Positions 37,901-49,983 of a stretch of DNA of 64,000 bases are shown one piece after another. The translations under genes were made by a program, and so were the position numbers. Below the pieces are notes generated by a model, which ran no database searches, was not told where the DNA came from, and saw nothing but the letters and a program-made list of their open reading frames with translations. The DNA comes from Oceanipulchritudo coccoides (lineage in GTDB: Bacteria; Verrucomicrobiota; Verrucomicrobiia; Opitutales; Oceanipulchritudinaceae), in contig NZ_JAAGNX010000002.1 of NCBI RefSeq assembly GCF_010500615.1, positions 672,990 through 736,989 of the forward strand, read 5' to 3'. Each line of letters opens with the position of its first letter. The first letter of the stretch is position 1.

Positions 37901-39156
37901 GGTTGCTCAATCGCGAGGACCACATTCACACCACCAAAGCCACTGCTATTGGAAAGCAGCCGTTTAGGTGCGGAATCCAGTGATTCCCTAAGGATATTCA
38001 ATCCCTGAGCTTCCGGATCCAGACTCGTGATATGTGCGCTTCCTGGAGTGAAGCCTTGTTGCATTGCAAGCAGGCAGAAGCTCGCTTCCATGATGCTTGA
38101 AAGCGAGAGTGCGTGACCTGTGAGTGCTTTGGTACTGCTGATCGCCGGCCCCCCAGAGCTCCCGAAGACCGATTTCAAGGCGCGACATTCGGAGATGTCA
38201 CCGGCCAGGGTGGAGGTGGCATGGGCATTGATGTAATCGACAGTTTCCTTGTCCCAGCCGGCCTGACCAAGGGCAAGACGGATAGCGTTGGCCAGGCCTT
38301 CCCCGTCGGGATGGGAAGCGGCAACGTGATAACCATCGGTTGCTTGTCCCCAACCGGCGAAGCGCCCCAGAATTGGTGCTCCCCGGCGAAGGGCGATGGA
38401 TTCCTCTTCAAGGATGAGGGCAACCGCACCCCCTGTCCCAACAAAGCCATCCCTGTTCTTGTCGAATGGCCGGGAGGCCGTATCCGGATCGGGATTCACG
38501 GACAAGACACGCATTCCGGCAAAGGGAACGATGGTGTCCAGGGTAAAGTCTTCCGCCCCGACCACGACCATGCGGTCCTGTCGGTTGAGGGCTATTTCAT
38601 CATGGGCAAAGCCCAATGCGTGACCGCTGGAGGCGCAGGCAGAGACAAAACCACACGTCGATCCGCGAATCTTGTAGGCCGCCGCCAAGTTGAAATTCAG
38701 GGTTCCGGCAATTGAGGCGACAATCCCCAGGGGAGAGCAGCGGAGTGGACCAAACCGTTTCATGCGGTCCAGATGAAAGTGCGTCATGGCCGCCGAACCG
38801 GATGAAGCGGTGTAGAGGCCAGTCCGTTCATTGGATAAATCACCCTTTTCGAGCCCGGCATCCCCGATCGCCCGCTTCAGGGCAAAGTGGGCATACAGGG
38901 CGTTCGGCGAGAGTCCTTTCAACTGCTCCAGCCTGAAGTGAATGTCATCCGGAAAGGTCCAGTCCTCCGGATCTGTTGAGGCTGTGTCAAAACCCGGCAC
39001 CGGGGCCGCGACATGAATCGGGATTTTCTCGTCTGCCTCAAACGGCTGATAGGCGACGCACCCGTGCTTCAGTTCCTTGAGCCGTTTGCCCACGGCTTCC
39101 TTGTCGTGACCGAGACAGGTAACAAGACCTAAACCGGTGACAACAACATTTCGCAT
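37897..39156 (-). CDS. Beta-ketoacyl-ACP synthase (FabF/FabB-like)
   Basis: 419 residues with a thiolase fold. The active-site Cys is in VSACASSGHALGFA, and the two His are in NAHATSTLAGD and KALTGHALSLSS. The N-terminus RNVVVTGLGLVTCLGHD and C-terminal SNSSGFGGVNVVLAI are typical of KAS I/II. It elongates an acyl chain on ACP by decarboxylative Claisen condensation. It sits between an ACP-dehydratase fusion and a glycosyltransferase, which suggests a specialised fatty-acid or polyene lipid rather than bulk synthesis. Confidence 0.9.
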   Translation of the reverse strand: MRNVVVTGLGLVTCLGHDKEAVGKRLKELKHGCVAYQPFEADEKIPIHVAAPVPGFDTASTDPEDWTFPDDIHFRLEQLKGLSPNALYAHFALKRAIGDAGLEKGDLSNERTGLYTASSGSAAMTHFHLDRMKRFGPLRCSPLGIVASIAGTLNFNLAAAYKIRGSTCGFVSACASSGHALGFAHDEIALNRQDRMVVVGAEDFTLDTIVPFAGMRVLSVNPDPDTASRPFDKNRDGFVGTGGAVALILEEESIALRRGAPILGRFAGWGQATDGYHVAASHPDGEGLANAIRLALGQAGWDKETVDYINAHATSTLAGDISECRALKSVFGSSGGPAISSTKALTGHALSLSSIMEASFCLLAMQQGFTPGSAHITSLDPEAQGLNILRESLDSAPKRLLSNSSGFGGVNVVLAIEQP

Positions 39157-39180
39157 GACAAAGCGGCCCCCAGGCCGTTT

Positions 39181-40026
39181 TTACTGCTCGACCCCAGCTT
39201 CGTTGGAAGACTCCAACTCGAAGGTCAGGGAAATTTCCTCAGCTTTGGCCACACGGGCTCCCTGACAGAGAATTGTGCCTTCAAACTGGGCCAATGGTGC
39301 ATGCACTTTCTTGAGGGCGACTTTCATCTGCATGGTGTCCTGCGGCTTGCACATCTTGTGACAGCGTACGCCATCGCAGGAGACAAAATAGATTGATTCC
39401 GGTTTGATCCGGCCACCAAAGGCATCGCTGTCGGTCTTCAGCATGAAGAGGACCGCCAACTGGCCGAGGGCCTCCAGCATAAGCGAGGCCGGGAAGACCG
39501 GATTCCCCTTGAAATGGCCTTCCAGAAAAACTTCTTCGCCGGAAATGTGGTAACTTCCATCAGCTTCCGTCCCATTTATCCGTGCCTCCTGCAGGAAGAG
39601 GAAAGGGGCTTGGTGCGGCATGGTTGCCACCACTTGCTCGAAATTGAAGATATTCTTGTTCGTCGGAACGGGCAGGCCTTTGATCTTGGCATCCAGATAG
39701 CCTTTAATGTCGCCCAAGGTCCGCAGATTGCGCAGTTCCTCGTTTTCAATCTGGATACTCAGGGTCTCCTCAACAAGAATGACAATCTCGACCATGAGGA
39801 GAGAATCAATACCCAGGTCCTCCAACAGACGGGTCTGGTCCTTGCCCTCCCGGATGACCGGCCTGACGTCGGGCTCAACGAATCTTTCGATAATACCGAG
39901 GACAATTGCCGGAAGTAGATCTGGATTGCGGGTTTCGTTAAATTCCAGTGCTGCTTCAATCGCACTTTCAGGACAGCGTTTGAGGGACTCGCGCAGTTCC
40001 TCTTGATTTAGCTTGGTTGTCGCCAT
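39181..40026 (-). CDS. Acyl carrier protein fused to a FabZ/FabA-like hotdog dehydratase
   Basis: 281 residues. After about 30 helical residues, an ACP domain (about 38-113) carries LGIDSLLMVEI with the phosphopantetheine Ser75. A linker (IKGLPVPTNKN) leads to a hotdog domain (about 123-270) with PHQAPFLFLQEA and GHFKGNPVFPASLMLEALGQ, keeping the FabZ-type active-site His and the helix Glu. It would carry its own substrate for dehydration, in step with the ketoacyl synthase encoded 24 bp downstream. Known fusions of ACP and hotdog domains occur in polyketide and polyunsaturated fatty acid synthases. A stand-alone ACP-FabZ is uncommon. Confidence 0.8.
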   Translation of the reverse strand: MATTKLNQEELRESLKRCPESAIEAALEFNETRNPDLLPAIVLGIIERFVEPDVRPVIREGKDQTRLLEDLGIDSLLMVEIVILVEETLSIQIENEELRNLRTLGDIKGYLDAKIKGLPVPTNKNIFNFEQVVATMPHQAPFLFLQEARINGTEADGSYHISGEEVFLEGHFKGNPVFPASLMLEALGQLAVLFMLKTDSDAFGGRIKPESIYFVSCDGVRCHKMCKPQDTMQMKVALKKVHAPLAQFEGTILCQGARVAKAEEISLTFELESSNEAGVEQ

Positions 40027-40050
40027 TTTATTTGGATTGAATCGATAGGC

Positions 40051-40095
40051 TTTTATCCAACTGGATTATGCCTCTTTAGTCTAATTGGGATAAAA
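40051..40095. promoter_or_regulatory. Interrupted inverted repeat in the leader of the lipid cassette
   Basis: TTTTATCCAA (40051-40060) and TTGGGATAAAA (40085-40095) are inverted copies with one extra G, separated by 24 bases. They lie 25-69 bp upstream of the ACP-dehydratase start. A third copy of the core, TTATCCAA, is at 40210-40217 on the VanZ side. It could be an operator shared by the divergent genes. No regulator can be named. Confidence 0.3.
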
Positions 40096-40287
40096 CCCTC
40101 TTTATGATCTGTAAACAATGAATTTGTGTGGGAGGAATGGCCTTCGTAATCGGAACAATACCCTAATTTATCAGTTTAACAGCCAGATTGGGAATTTTGT
40201 TTCCTTTATTTATCCAATCGTGGAACAGTTTTGCCCCTGACCAAGCCAACAACAGCCTTTTCCGAGAGCCTTCTTGCCCATGCCATT

Positions 40288-42725
<2,438 letters not shown>

Positions 42726-42745
42726 CCCGTCCAATCAGCCCGACC

Positions 42746-43468
42746 TTAAATTTGCCAGTCCTGCTGGTCGCTTTTCTCGTGAAGCCCGCACTCGCGCTTC
42801 AAGCCTCCAAAACGGGTCGATTCAGCATCCATGCCAGCTCCCAGCGGAGCCGTGCTGTGCCAATCGCCCACGCTGACATAACCTTGCTCCCACAATGGAT
42901 GAAAGGGTAGCTCGTTGGCCTTCATGTATTCGTAAACTTGTTTTTCGGACCAATCGATAATCGGATGGATTTTCGTTGTTCGCTTCTGTTTCTGGACGAC
43001 CTGAAGTTGTGCCCGCGTGCTGGATTGGACCCGCCTCAGCCCGCTGATCCACGCCTCCGCCCCCAGGTCTTTCAGCGCCCGGTTCATTGGCTCGACCTTG
43101 TTGTCACGGTTGTACGCTTCCAGCTCTTCCAAACCCTTCTCCCAGCGCTTGCCGTGGATCGCTTCCTGCCGGGCCGCCGTCCAGAGCGGAGCATACACTT
43201 TCAGGTTCAATTGCATCCGCTCCACTAACTCCTCCACAAATTGATACGTTTCTGGAAATAAATATCCCGTGTCCACGAATATGACCGGTATTTCCGGCCG
43301 GATTTGCGTCACGAGATGTAGCATCACCGCCGATTGGATCCCAAAACTCGTCGAGAGGACCACTTTCTCCCCAAATTGCTCCAGCGCCCAGCCGACCCGC
43401 TCCTCTGCCGTCGCGGCCTCCAACCAGGCGCTTTCTTCGCCTTTCAGACTTGCTTCCGTCTTAATCAT
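42746..43468 (-). CDS. cysH: Phosphoadenosine phosphosulfate reductase
   Basis: 240 residues. It reduces PAPS (or APS) to sulfite in assimilatory sulfur metabolism. The PP-loop-like [18 protein letters not shown] and the C-terminal catalytic ECGLHE are both present. The Cys-Cys pairs that bind a [4Fe-4S] cluster in APS reductases are absent (the site reads [10 protein letters not shown]), so it should be the thioredoxin-dependent PAPS type. It diverges from cobA across about 107 bp, a common pairing because sulfite reductase needs siroheme. An in-frame start at 43582 would overlap cobA. Confidence 0.93.
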   Translation of the reverse strand: MIKTEASLKGEESAWLEAATAEERVGWALEQFGEKVVLSTSFGIQSAVMLHLVTQIRPEIPVIFVDTGYLFPETYQFVEELVERMQLNLKVYAPLWTAARQEAIHGKRWEKGLEELEAYNRDNKVEPMNRALKDLGAEAWISGLRRVQSSTRAQLQVVQKQKRTTKIHPIIDWSEKQVYEYMKANELPFHPLWEQGYVSVGDWHSTAPLGAGMDAESTRFGGLKRECGLHEKSDQQDWQI

Positions 43469-43575
43469 AGATTTGTTGGGCAAAATACTTATGATAAATG
43501 TCGGCTTGGCAAGCGGATTTCTTGCAAAACGGGTTGTGAAGCGGCATGAAGCTCGGGTATGAAGGGCTGAGGAGA

Positions 43576-44334
<759 letters not shown>

Positions 44335-44352
44335 GTCGCTGTTTACGGGCAC

Positions 44353-44388
44353 AAAAAAGCCCCGGTCTGCCTGGGCAAATCGGGGCTT
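44353..44388 (-). terminator. Intrinsic terminator of rpmB
   Basis: On the minus strand AAGCCCCG pairs with CGGGGCTT across a 16-base loop and is followed by TTTTTT. It lies about 22 bp after the rpmB stop and between the convergent cobA and rpmB. On the plus strand the T-run is short, so it mainly serves rpmB. Confidence 0.75.
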
Positions 44389-44409
44389 GGAAATTGATTA
44401 ATTAAGAGC

Positions 44410-44640
44410 TTAGGCCTTCTCGACCTTGCCGGCCTTGAGTGCCTTGGCGGAAACCCAAACCCGCTTCACCTGGCCATTTGGCATCCGGACGCGGACGCGC
44501 TGGACATTTGGCTTGAAGGTACGCTTGGTGACCGAGGCAACGTGCGTGCCGATGCCGCCGCTTTTCTTGGTGAGACCCTTGCGGTGGATTTTACTTCCGC
44601 TGACGCGGCGTTTGCCGGTGACTGAACAAATTCGTGACAT
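44410..44640 (-). CDS. rpmB: 50S ribosomal protein L28
   Basis: 76 residues, strongly basic, starting MSRICSVTGKRRVSGSKI. The family pattern (CSVTGKR, then GGIGTHVASVTKRTFKPNVQ, ending KALKAGKVEK) is complete. A good Shine-Dalgarno (AGGAG, seven bases before ATG) is present. It has its own terminator and stands alone. Confidence 0.97.
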   Translation of the reverse strand: MSRICSVTGKRRVSGSKIHRKGLTKKSGGIGTHVASVTKRTFKPNVQRVRVRMPNGQVKRVWVSAKALKAGKVEKA

Positions 44641-44703
44641 GATTGATTCTCCTGTAGAAAAACGGCTGAAGGTAGGTCGCCCCTGCCTGATGGCAAGTTT
44701 TTT

Positions 44704-45702
44704 TTAAATTTTGCCCCGTCGGGCGTGTAGGGCCTGAAACTTATGCCCCATGTTATCGGGATGGAGCAGTTGCATAAGGGTCTGTTTTTCGCGTGAAAAC
44801 CCTGGCGGGGAAGCGGCAACAATCTGGGTGATGAGGCGCTCTGAGTGATGCATGAAAAAGGCCTCCTGCTTTTGAAGCTGGATTTCCTCGAATTCCCAAT
44901 GGCGAAGAATGTCGGTCATTTCATCCCAGACGAGGTGGCAAGTGATATCCTGCCTCCCGGGGTCGCAGAGGAGGTCATTTCCCATCCGGTGGCGGGAGTA
45001 GGAGCGGGCGGTCCCATCCGGGCGTTCGGCAAGAATGGTGGAGCGGTCCAGCCCGTAGTCGAGAGCGAGAAACAGCCCTTTCCATGGGCTTTGACAAATT
45101 TTCTCCATCAAGGCATGGGCGGCAGAGGGCCAATCAATGGTGTATCCGTCGGGGGCCTTTGTTGGCAGGTCGGGTGGGGTGTGAAACGGTTCGGACAAGA
45201 TCAATTCAAACTGACCTTCCTGGATCTTCACGCCAGCTTCCTTCCATGACTTGCCCTTGCGGACAAAGCGGCGAAATGGCTGGGCATCGAACAGTTCATT
45301 GGAATAGACGACGCAGGGGGATTCGAACTCCAATGGATCCTCCTTGCGAATCTGCATGCACTGCTTGAACGGAGGATTCTCAATGCTGCCAAGGAGGCCG
45401 CCCTTGCTTTCGGGACCAATCTCAATGAATTGCAGATTCGAGAGTTCCATATCCACAAGGTCCTTAATTGCCGCGATGATCAGCTTGGCGAAGAGCGGGC
45501 CCATGCTGGTGGAGGTGTAGAAGTCGGTCTCCCCGCTCATGCCGACACGTTTACGGTCGCTGGTGTAGTAGCCTTCATGAGGAAGATAAAGGGCGCACTC
45601 GATAAAGCTTTCCAGTGGGATAATGCCTCCTCCGGCATCAGCTCTTTCCTGCAAGGCACCAAGCATTGCCGGAGAGATTGAATTGCTGGGTGGGGGATCC
45701 AT
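44704..45702 (-). CDS. MidA/DUF185-family SAM-dependent methyltransferase
   Basis: 332 residues. YLPHEGYYTS and FYTSTSMGPLFAKLIIAAI match the N-terminal signature of the MidA/NDUFAF7 family. QFIEIGPESKGGLLG is the SAM-binding motif I, and YSNELFDAQPFRRF follows as in the family. The mitochondrial homologue dimethylates an Arg of respiratory complex I, and bacterial roles are not settled. The motif I region has GPESKGG where many members have GAGxG. Confidence 0.75.
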   Translation of the reverse strand: MDPPPSNSISPAMLGALQERADAGGGIIPLESFIECALYLPHEGYYTSDRKRVGMSGETDFYTSTSMGPLFAKLIIAAIKDLVDMELSNLQFIEIGPESKGGLLGSIENPPFKQCMQIRKEDPLEFESPCVVYSNELFDAQPFRRFVRKGKSWKEAGVKIQEGQFELILSEPFHTPPDLPTKAPDGYTIDWPSAAHALMEKICQSPWKGLFLALDYGLDRSTILAERPDGTARSYSRHRMGNDLLCDPGRQDITCHLVWDEMTDILRHWEFEEIQLQKQEAFFMHHSERLITQIVAASPPGFSREKQTLMQLLHPDNMGHKFQALHARRGKI

Positions 45703-45832
45703 ACCGGGGATTATTGCGCCTTTCCCTTAAATGATCAAGACTGGCCTGCAATCAGGGCCTTGTATTACGGCTTCGGTAAACGGGTTGAAAAAAGCGTGCA
45801 TGCCTTGAATTGAGTGCCCATAGTGCCGGCTT

Positions 45833-46318
45833 ATGATCAAAGATGTCTTGAAATTACTGCTCGAGGGGGAAGCTGTGCGCACGGAAGCCATGGCTTCTGT
45901 TCTCGGTGTTTCCGAAGCAGAGATTGAAGCAACTCTGGCCAAGCTGGAGGAGGAACGCATGTTGCTTGGCTGGCGTCCGGTGATCAATCCAAAGGCGATT
46001 GCCGAGAATGAAGTGCAGGCATTGATCGAAGTCTCCATTGTTCCCGAGAGGGACGGAGGGTTCAACCGGATCGCGGAGCGCATTGCCCGTTTTGACCAAG
46101 TCGTCACTTGTTACCTGATGAGTGGAGGCTACGACTTGATGGTCATCGTGCGCGGAAAAAACCTTCTCTCCGTGGCGACTTTTGTCTCTGAAAAACTGGC
46201 GACCCTCGGTGTTGTACAATCCACTGCCACACGCTTCATGTTGCGTTGCTACAAGGTGGATGGATTCCTCATCGACACGGAACAGGACGAGCAGGAGAAA
46301 CCGGCGATCAGCCCGTAG
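45833..46318 (+). CDS. Lrp/AsnC family transcriptional regulator
   Basis: 161 residues. A winged helix (about 5-55; TEAMASVLGVSEAEIEATLAKLEEE) is followed by the ligand-binding RAM domain (about 70-145), with SGGYDLMVIVRG, the family core. The downstream aminotransferase begins 33 bp after the stop. This pairing resembles AlaR-AlaT of Bacillus subtilis, where the regulator senses an amino acid and controls the aminotransferase. Confidence 0.88.
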   Translation: MIKDVLKLLLEGEAVRTEAMASVLGVSEAEIEATLAKLEEERMLLGWRPVINPKAIAENEVQALIEVSIVPERDGGFNRIAERIARFDQVVTCYLMSGGYDLMVIVRGKNLLSVATFVSEKLATLGVVQSTATRFMLRCYKVDGFLIDTEQDEQEKPAISP

Positions 46319-46351
46319 GCGATTTACCTGTTCAATCGTTAAATTAATCAA

Positions 46352-47515
46352 ATGAATTACGAGACTGTCATAGCTCACCATGTCCAGGGATTGAACCGTT
46401 CCGGAATCCGCGACTTCTTTGCCCTTGTGCAGCAGATGCCGAATGCCATCTCACTCGGGATTGGTGAGCCGGATTTTGTGACGCCATGGAACATCCGTGA
46501 GGCCGCCATTTATTCGCTCGAAAAAGGGAAGACCAGTTACACCGATAATCTCGGACTGTATGCGTTTCGTCGGGAAGTTGCCCGGTATGTGGAGCGGAAG
46601 TTTGGCCTTAGCTACGACGGGCAAACCGAGTGCCTAATCGGTATCGGCGTCTCGGAAACGATGGACACGGCAATTCGGGCCTTGGTGAATCCAGGGGACA
46701 AGGTGCTTTATCATGAGCCTTGTTATGTGAGTTACTCTCCGAGTGTTCAGTTGGCCGGTGGCATACCCATCGCCATCCCCACCCATGCAAAGGACAACTT
46801 TGCCCTGCGGCGGGCCGATCTGGATGCGAAATGGGAACCAGGTTGCAAGTTGCTTATCCTGAATTTCCCGACTAATCCCACTGGTGGCGTTGTTGAGCGT
46901 GAGCAGCTCGAAGAAATTGCCGCTTTCGCAATTGAGAAGGACCTCATTGTCCTCAGTGACGAGATTTATGCCGAGCTGACCTATGACGGTGAGCATGTCA
47001 GCATTGCTTCCTTTCCCGGCATGCGGGAGCGGACGGTCTTTCTCCACGGTGTCTCAAAGGCTTTTGCGATGACCGGTTTCCGTATCGGATACGCCTGTGC
47101 CCCGCATCCGATCATCGAGGCCATGATGAAAGTCCACCAATACGCCATCATGAGCGTTCCGATCTTTATCCAGGAGGCAGGCATCGAGGCCTTGCGGAAC
47201 TCCGATGACGCCGTTGCTTCAATGCGCGAGTCCTACCAGCGTCGTCGCGACTTGCTGGTGCGTCGCTTTCGCGAGATGGGCCTGAAGTGCCATCTCCCGC
47301 AGGCGACTTTCTACACCTTTCCAGACGTTACACCGACCGGTCTGGACGGGAAAACTTTTGCCACTCGTCTTCTTCAGCAGGGCGAGGTGGCGGTTGTCCC
47401 GGGCACTGCCTTTGGCACTGACGGGCACGATTTTGTCCGGGCAAGCTTCTCGACGCAATACGCGAAGATCGAGAAGGCCTGCGACCGCATGCAGCGATTT
47501 GTTGAAAGCCTTTAA
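46352..47515 (+). CDS. Class I/II pyridoxal-phosphate aminotransferase
   Basis: 387 residues of fold type I. The PLP Lys is in FLHGVSKAFAMTGFRIGY, and ISLGIGEPDFVTP, LNFPTNPTGGVV and VLSDEIYAELTYDG match the AAT-I gamma subgroup. It probably transfers amino groups between alanine or aromatic amino acids and 2-oxo acids. The Lrp-type gene before it points to alanine or branched-chain substrates, as inference. It is 6 bp upstream of der. Confidence 0.9.
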   Translation: MNYETVIAHHVQGLNRSGIRDFFALVQQMPNAISLGIGEPDFVTPWNIREAAIYSLEKGKTSYTDNLGLYAFRREVARYVERKFGLSYDGQTECLIGIGVSETMDTAIRALVNPGDKVLYHEPCYVSYSPSVQLAGGIPIAIPTHAKDNFALRRADLDAKWEPGCKLLILNFPTNPTGGVVEREQLEEIAAFAIEKDLIVLSDEIYAELTYDGEHVSIASFPGMRERTVFLHGVSKAFAMTGFRIGYACAPHPIIEAMMKVHQYAIMSVPIFIQEAGIEALRNSDDAVASMRESYQRRRDLLVRRFREMGLKCHLPQATFYTFPDVTPTGLDGKTFATRLLQQGEVAVVPGTAFGTDGHDFVRASFSTQYAKIEKACDRMQRFVESL

Positions 47516-47521
47516 AATATA

Positions 47522-48934
47522 ATGCGAAAAATGGAAACAGTAGCCCTTGTCGGGCGTCCCAATGTGGGAAAAAGCCGGTTATTCAACCGGCTGGCCAGCA
47601 GGCGTCTGGCTATCGTACATGATCAAGCCGGGGTGACCCGGGATGTTAATTCAACTGTCGTGAAAAACCACTACACGCTGCTCGACACGGGCGGGATCGG
47701 CCTTGTTGTCGATATGGATCATGAAAAGTTAATCGAGGCAGCAGAGGCGCAAGTGTGGCTCGCTATCGAGGCGGCGGACTTGATCTGCTTTGTTGTCGAT
47801 GGCCGGGAGGGGCTGACGGCACTGGACGAGACCATCGCTGAAAAGCTCAGGGAGAGCGGAAAGCGCGTGATCCTTGCCGTGAACAAGATTGACCATGAGG
47901 GCATGGAGGACCAGGTGGATGAGTTTACCGGTCTTGGATTTGAAACGTATTTTCCCGTTTCGGCGGAACATGGCTACAACAGCAGCCAGTTGGAAAGGGA
48001 GATTGAGGTCGTCGTGGGTCCCGCACCCGAGGAGACTGATGAGCCTGAAGAGTACCGAATCCATATTGCGTTTGCAGGTCGCCCCAACGTGGGCAAGTCC
48101 AGCCTTTGCAATCACCTGCTTGCCGACGAACGCCTTGTTGTCAGTGAAGTCCCGGGAACGACACGGGACAGCGTCATGCTGGATCTTGATTTCCAGACCA
48201 AGGATGAAAAATCCATCCCCTTCCGTCTTGTCGATACCGCCGGCCTGCGAAAGCGCAAACGGGTCAGCCATTCCATCGAATACTTCAGTACGCTTCGCAC
48301 CCGTCAGTCGATCGAGCGTTCCGACATTGTCTTTCTTGTTGTGGATGCTGAGAGTGGGGTAACGCGTCAGGACAAGGCCCTGGCCGGTGAAATCATGGAC
48401 GCGGGCAAGTGCGTGGCCCTTCTGGTTAACAAGTGGGATCTGGCAATTGACAGGTTTCGTGGAAACCACCCCGACGGCTACGAGAATATGGAAGAATTCA
48501 AGCGGGCCTATGCCGCTTCCGCCTTGAGTGAGCTCTTTTTTCTTCCAGACAGTCCGGTGCTCTTTGTTTCCGCCTTGCGAGGTTTCTCGATGGACAAGGT
48601 CCTGAACCAGGCGCGCGCTCTTTGGGAAACTTCCGGCAGGACATTGTCGACCCCGAAGGTCAACGCCGTTGTTCATGGTTTGATCGAAAAGAAACAACCG
48701 CGCTATATCGATAACAAGCGATTCAAGGCTTATTACGCAGTGCAGACCGGCAATCGGCCCTTCCGTTTCAAGCTGTTCTGCAATCGCGCGACCAAACTTG
48801 ATGACGGCTACCGCCGATACCTGCAAAAGGGATTTATCAAGAACTTCAAGTTACAGGGTTGCCCGGTTCAATTTGAATTGAGAGGGAAGGAAAAGCGTTA
48901 CGCGGACATGGGTAAGAAAGGGTCTCGCCGATGA
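47522..48934 (+). CDS. der: Ribosome-associated GTPase Der (EngA)
   Basis: 470 residues. Two tandem GTPase domains are seen: G1 motifs GRPNVGKSRLFNRL (residues about 11-24) and GRPNVGKSSLCNHL (about 184-197), each followed by T-R-D switch motifs, DTGG/DTAG, and NKID/NKWD. A KH-like domain ends the protein. It helps mature the 50S subunit. It overlaps fmt by 4 bp (ATGA). Confidence 0.97.
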   Translation: MRKMETVALVGRPNVGKSRLFNRLASRRLAIVHDQAGVTRDVNSTVVKNHYTLLDTGGIGLVVDMDHEKLIEAAEAQVWLAIEAADLICFVVDGREGLTALDETIAEKLRESGKRVILAVNKIDHEGMEDQVDEFTGLGFETYFPVSAEHGYNSSQLEREIEVVVGPAPEETDEPEEYRIHIAFAGRPNVGKSSLCNHLLADERLVVSEVPGTTRDSVMLDLDFQTKDEKSIPFRLVDTAGLRKRKRVSHSIEYFSTLRTRQSIERSDIVFLVVDAESGVTRQDKALAGEIMDAGKCVALLVNKWDLAIDRFRGNHPDGYENMEEFKRAYAASALSELFFLPDSPVLFVSALRGFSMDKVLNQARALWETSGRTLSTPKVNAVVHGLIEKKQPRYIDNKRFKAYYAVQTGNRPFRFKLFCNRATKLDDGYRRYLQKGFIKNFKLQGCPVQFELRGKEKRYADMGKKGSRR

Positions 48935-49944
48935 AGGTGGTTTTCATGGGGTCCGACCCGATTGCCCTGCCTGTCCTGAAACACCTGCTGGGGCTGAAAA
49001 AGGCCACTTTCGAATTAAGCGCTGTTTACACCCAACCGGATCGCAAATCCGGCCGCGGGATGAAATTGCGGGCCAACGAAATCAAGACATGGGCCCTTGA
49101 GGAAGGCCTGCCTGTGCACCAACCGCTGAAGTGTGGTGCGGAGGATGCCGAGCGAATGAAACAGGAGGGGGTCGATCTTCTTCTCGTGATGGCTTACGGT
49201 CAGCTACTTCCTTCCAGTATTCTGAAGGTGGCACCGCTCGGTATACTGAATCTGCATGCTTCAATCCTGCCTCGTTTGCGGGGCGCATCGCCAATCCACA
49301 CGTCAGTCGCCCTTGGTTTGCCGGAAACGGGTGTCAGTTTGATGCGGATCACTCCCAAGATGGATGCCGGTCCGGTCGCGGATGTTGAGCGTGTGGCCAT
49401 TGGGCCGTCAGACACCTCCGGTGATGTGCATGCCAAGCTAGGCCAGGCATGCATTCCCTTGATGGATCGTTGCCTGGATGCCATCGCAGCTGGAAACCTT
49501 ACTTTTCACGAGCAGGACTTATCAAAGGTCACCTATTGCCGGATTATTGAAAAGAGCGATGCCGATCTCGATTTCAATCAGCCGGCAGAAGTGCTTGCGA
49601 GCCGTGTGCGTGCATTCACTCCATGGCCGGGTAGCCGTTTTCCCTACCACGGGAAGGAAATTCATATTCTCGAGGCAGAAGCCTCGCTCGATGAAACCTC
49701 GGCTGAGCCTGGCAGCTTGGAAATGGATCCCCCAGGCACCCTCCGCATCGCCTGTGGATCGGGATCGCTAGTGGTCAAAAAACTCCAGCGTCCGGGGGGC
49801 AATCCGCTTGCCGTGGAAACTTTTTTGAGGGGATTTCACATGGAATCCGGGGAAGTTCTCCAATCGAGGGAAATGCGTGCCTTGGAATCCGCCACTCCCT
49901 TTCCTCATCGACGCCGTGGAAATTCCGCGAAGGGGAATACTTAG
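48931..49944 (+). CDS. fmt: Methionyl-tRNA formyltransferase
   Basis: 337 residues. It formylates initiator Met-tRNA from 10-formyl-THF. The catalytic block LNLHASILPRLRGASPIHTSV (Asn and His of the formyl-transfer site, with an SILPRLRG loop) and MDAGPVADVERV match the family. The C-terminal OB-like tRNA domain (FTPWPGSRFPYHGKEIHI) is present. The usual def (peptide deformylase) neighbour is absent. Confidence 0.95.
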   Translation: MKVVFMGSDPIALPVLKHLLGLKKATFELSAVYTQPDRKSGRGMKLRANEIKTWALEEGLPVHQPLKCGAEDAERMKQEGVDLLLVMAYGQLLPSSILKVAPLGILNLHASILPRLRGASPIHTSVALGLPETGVSLMRITPKMDAGPVADVERVAIGPSDTSGDVHAKLGQACIPLMDRCLDAIAAGNLTFHEQDLSKVTYCRIIEKSDADLDFNQPAEVLASRVRAFTPWPGSRFPYHGKEIHILEAEASLDETSAEPGSLEMDPPGTLRIACGSGSLVVKKLQRPGGNPLAVETFLRGFHMESGEVLQSREMRALESATPFPHRRRGNSAKGNT

Positions 49945-49983
49945 GTCGTTGACCGTGATGGATTTTATGACAATACCTTGTTC

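Noticed and set aside
43504-43514. GCTTG-G-CAAGC palindrome between cysH and cobA as an operator
   Set aside because: It is short, single and without known regulator; chance is likely.
45722-45832. TTGAAA/TGAATT as promoter before the Lrp-type gene
   Set aside because: The spacing and hexamers are poor, and nothing sets it apart from chance.
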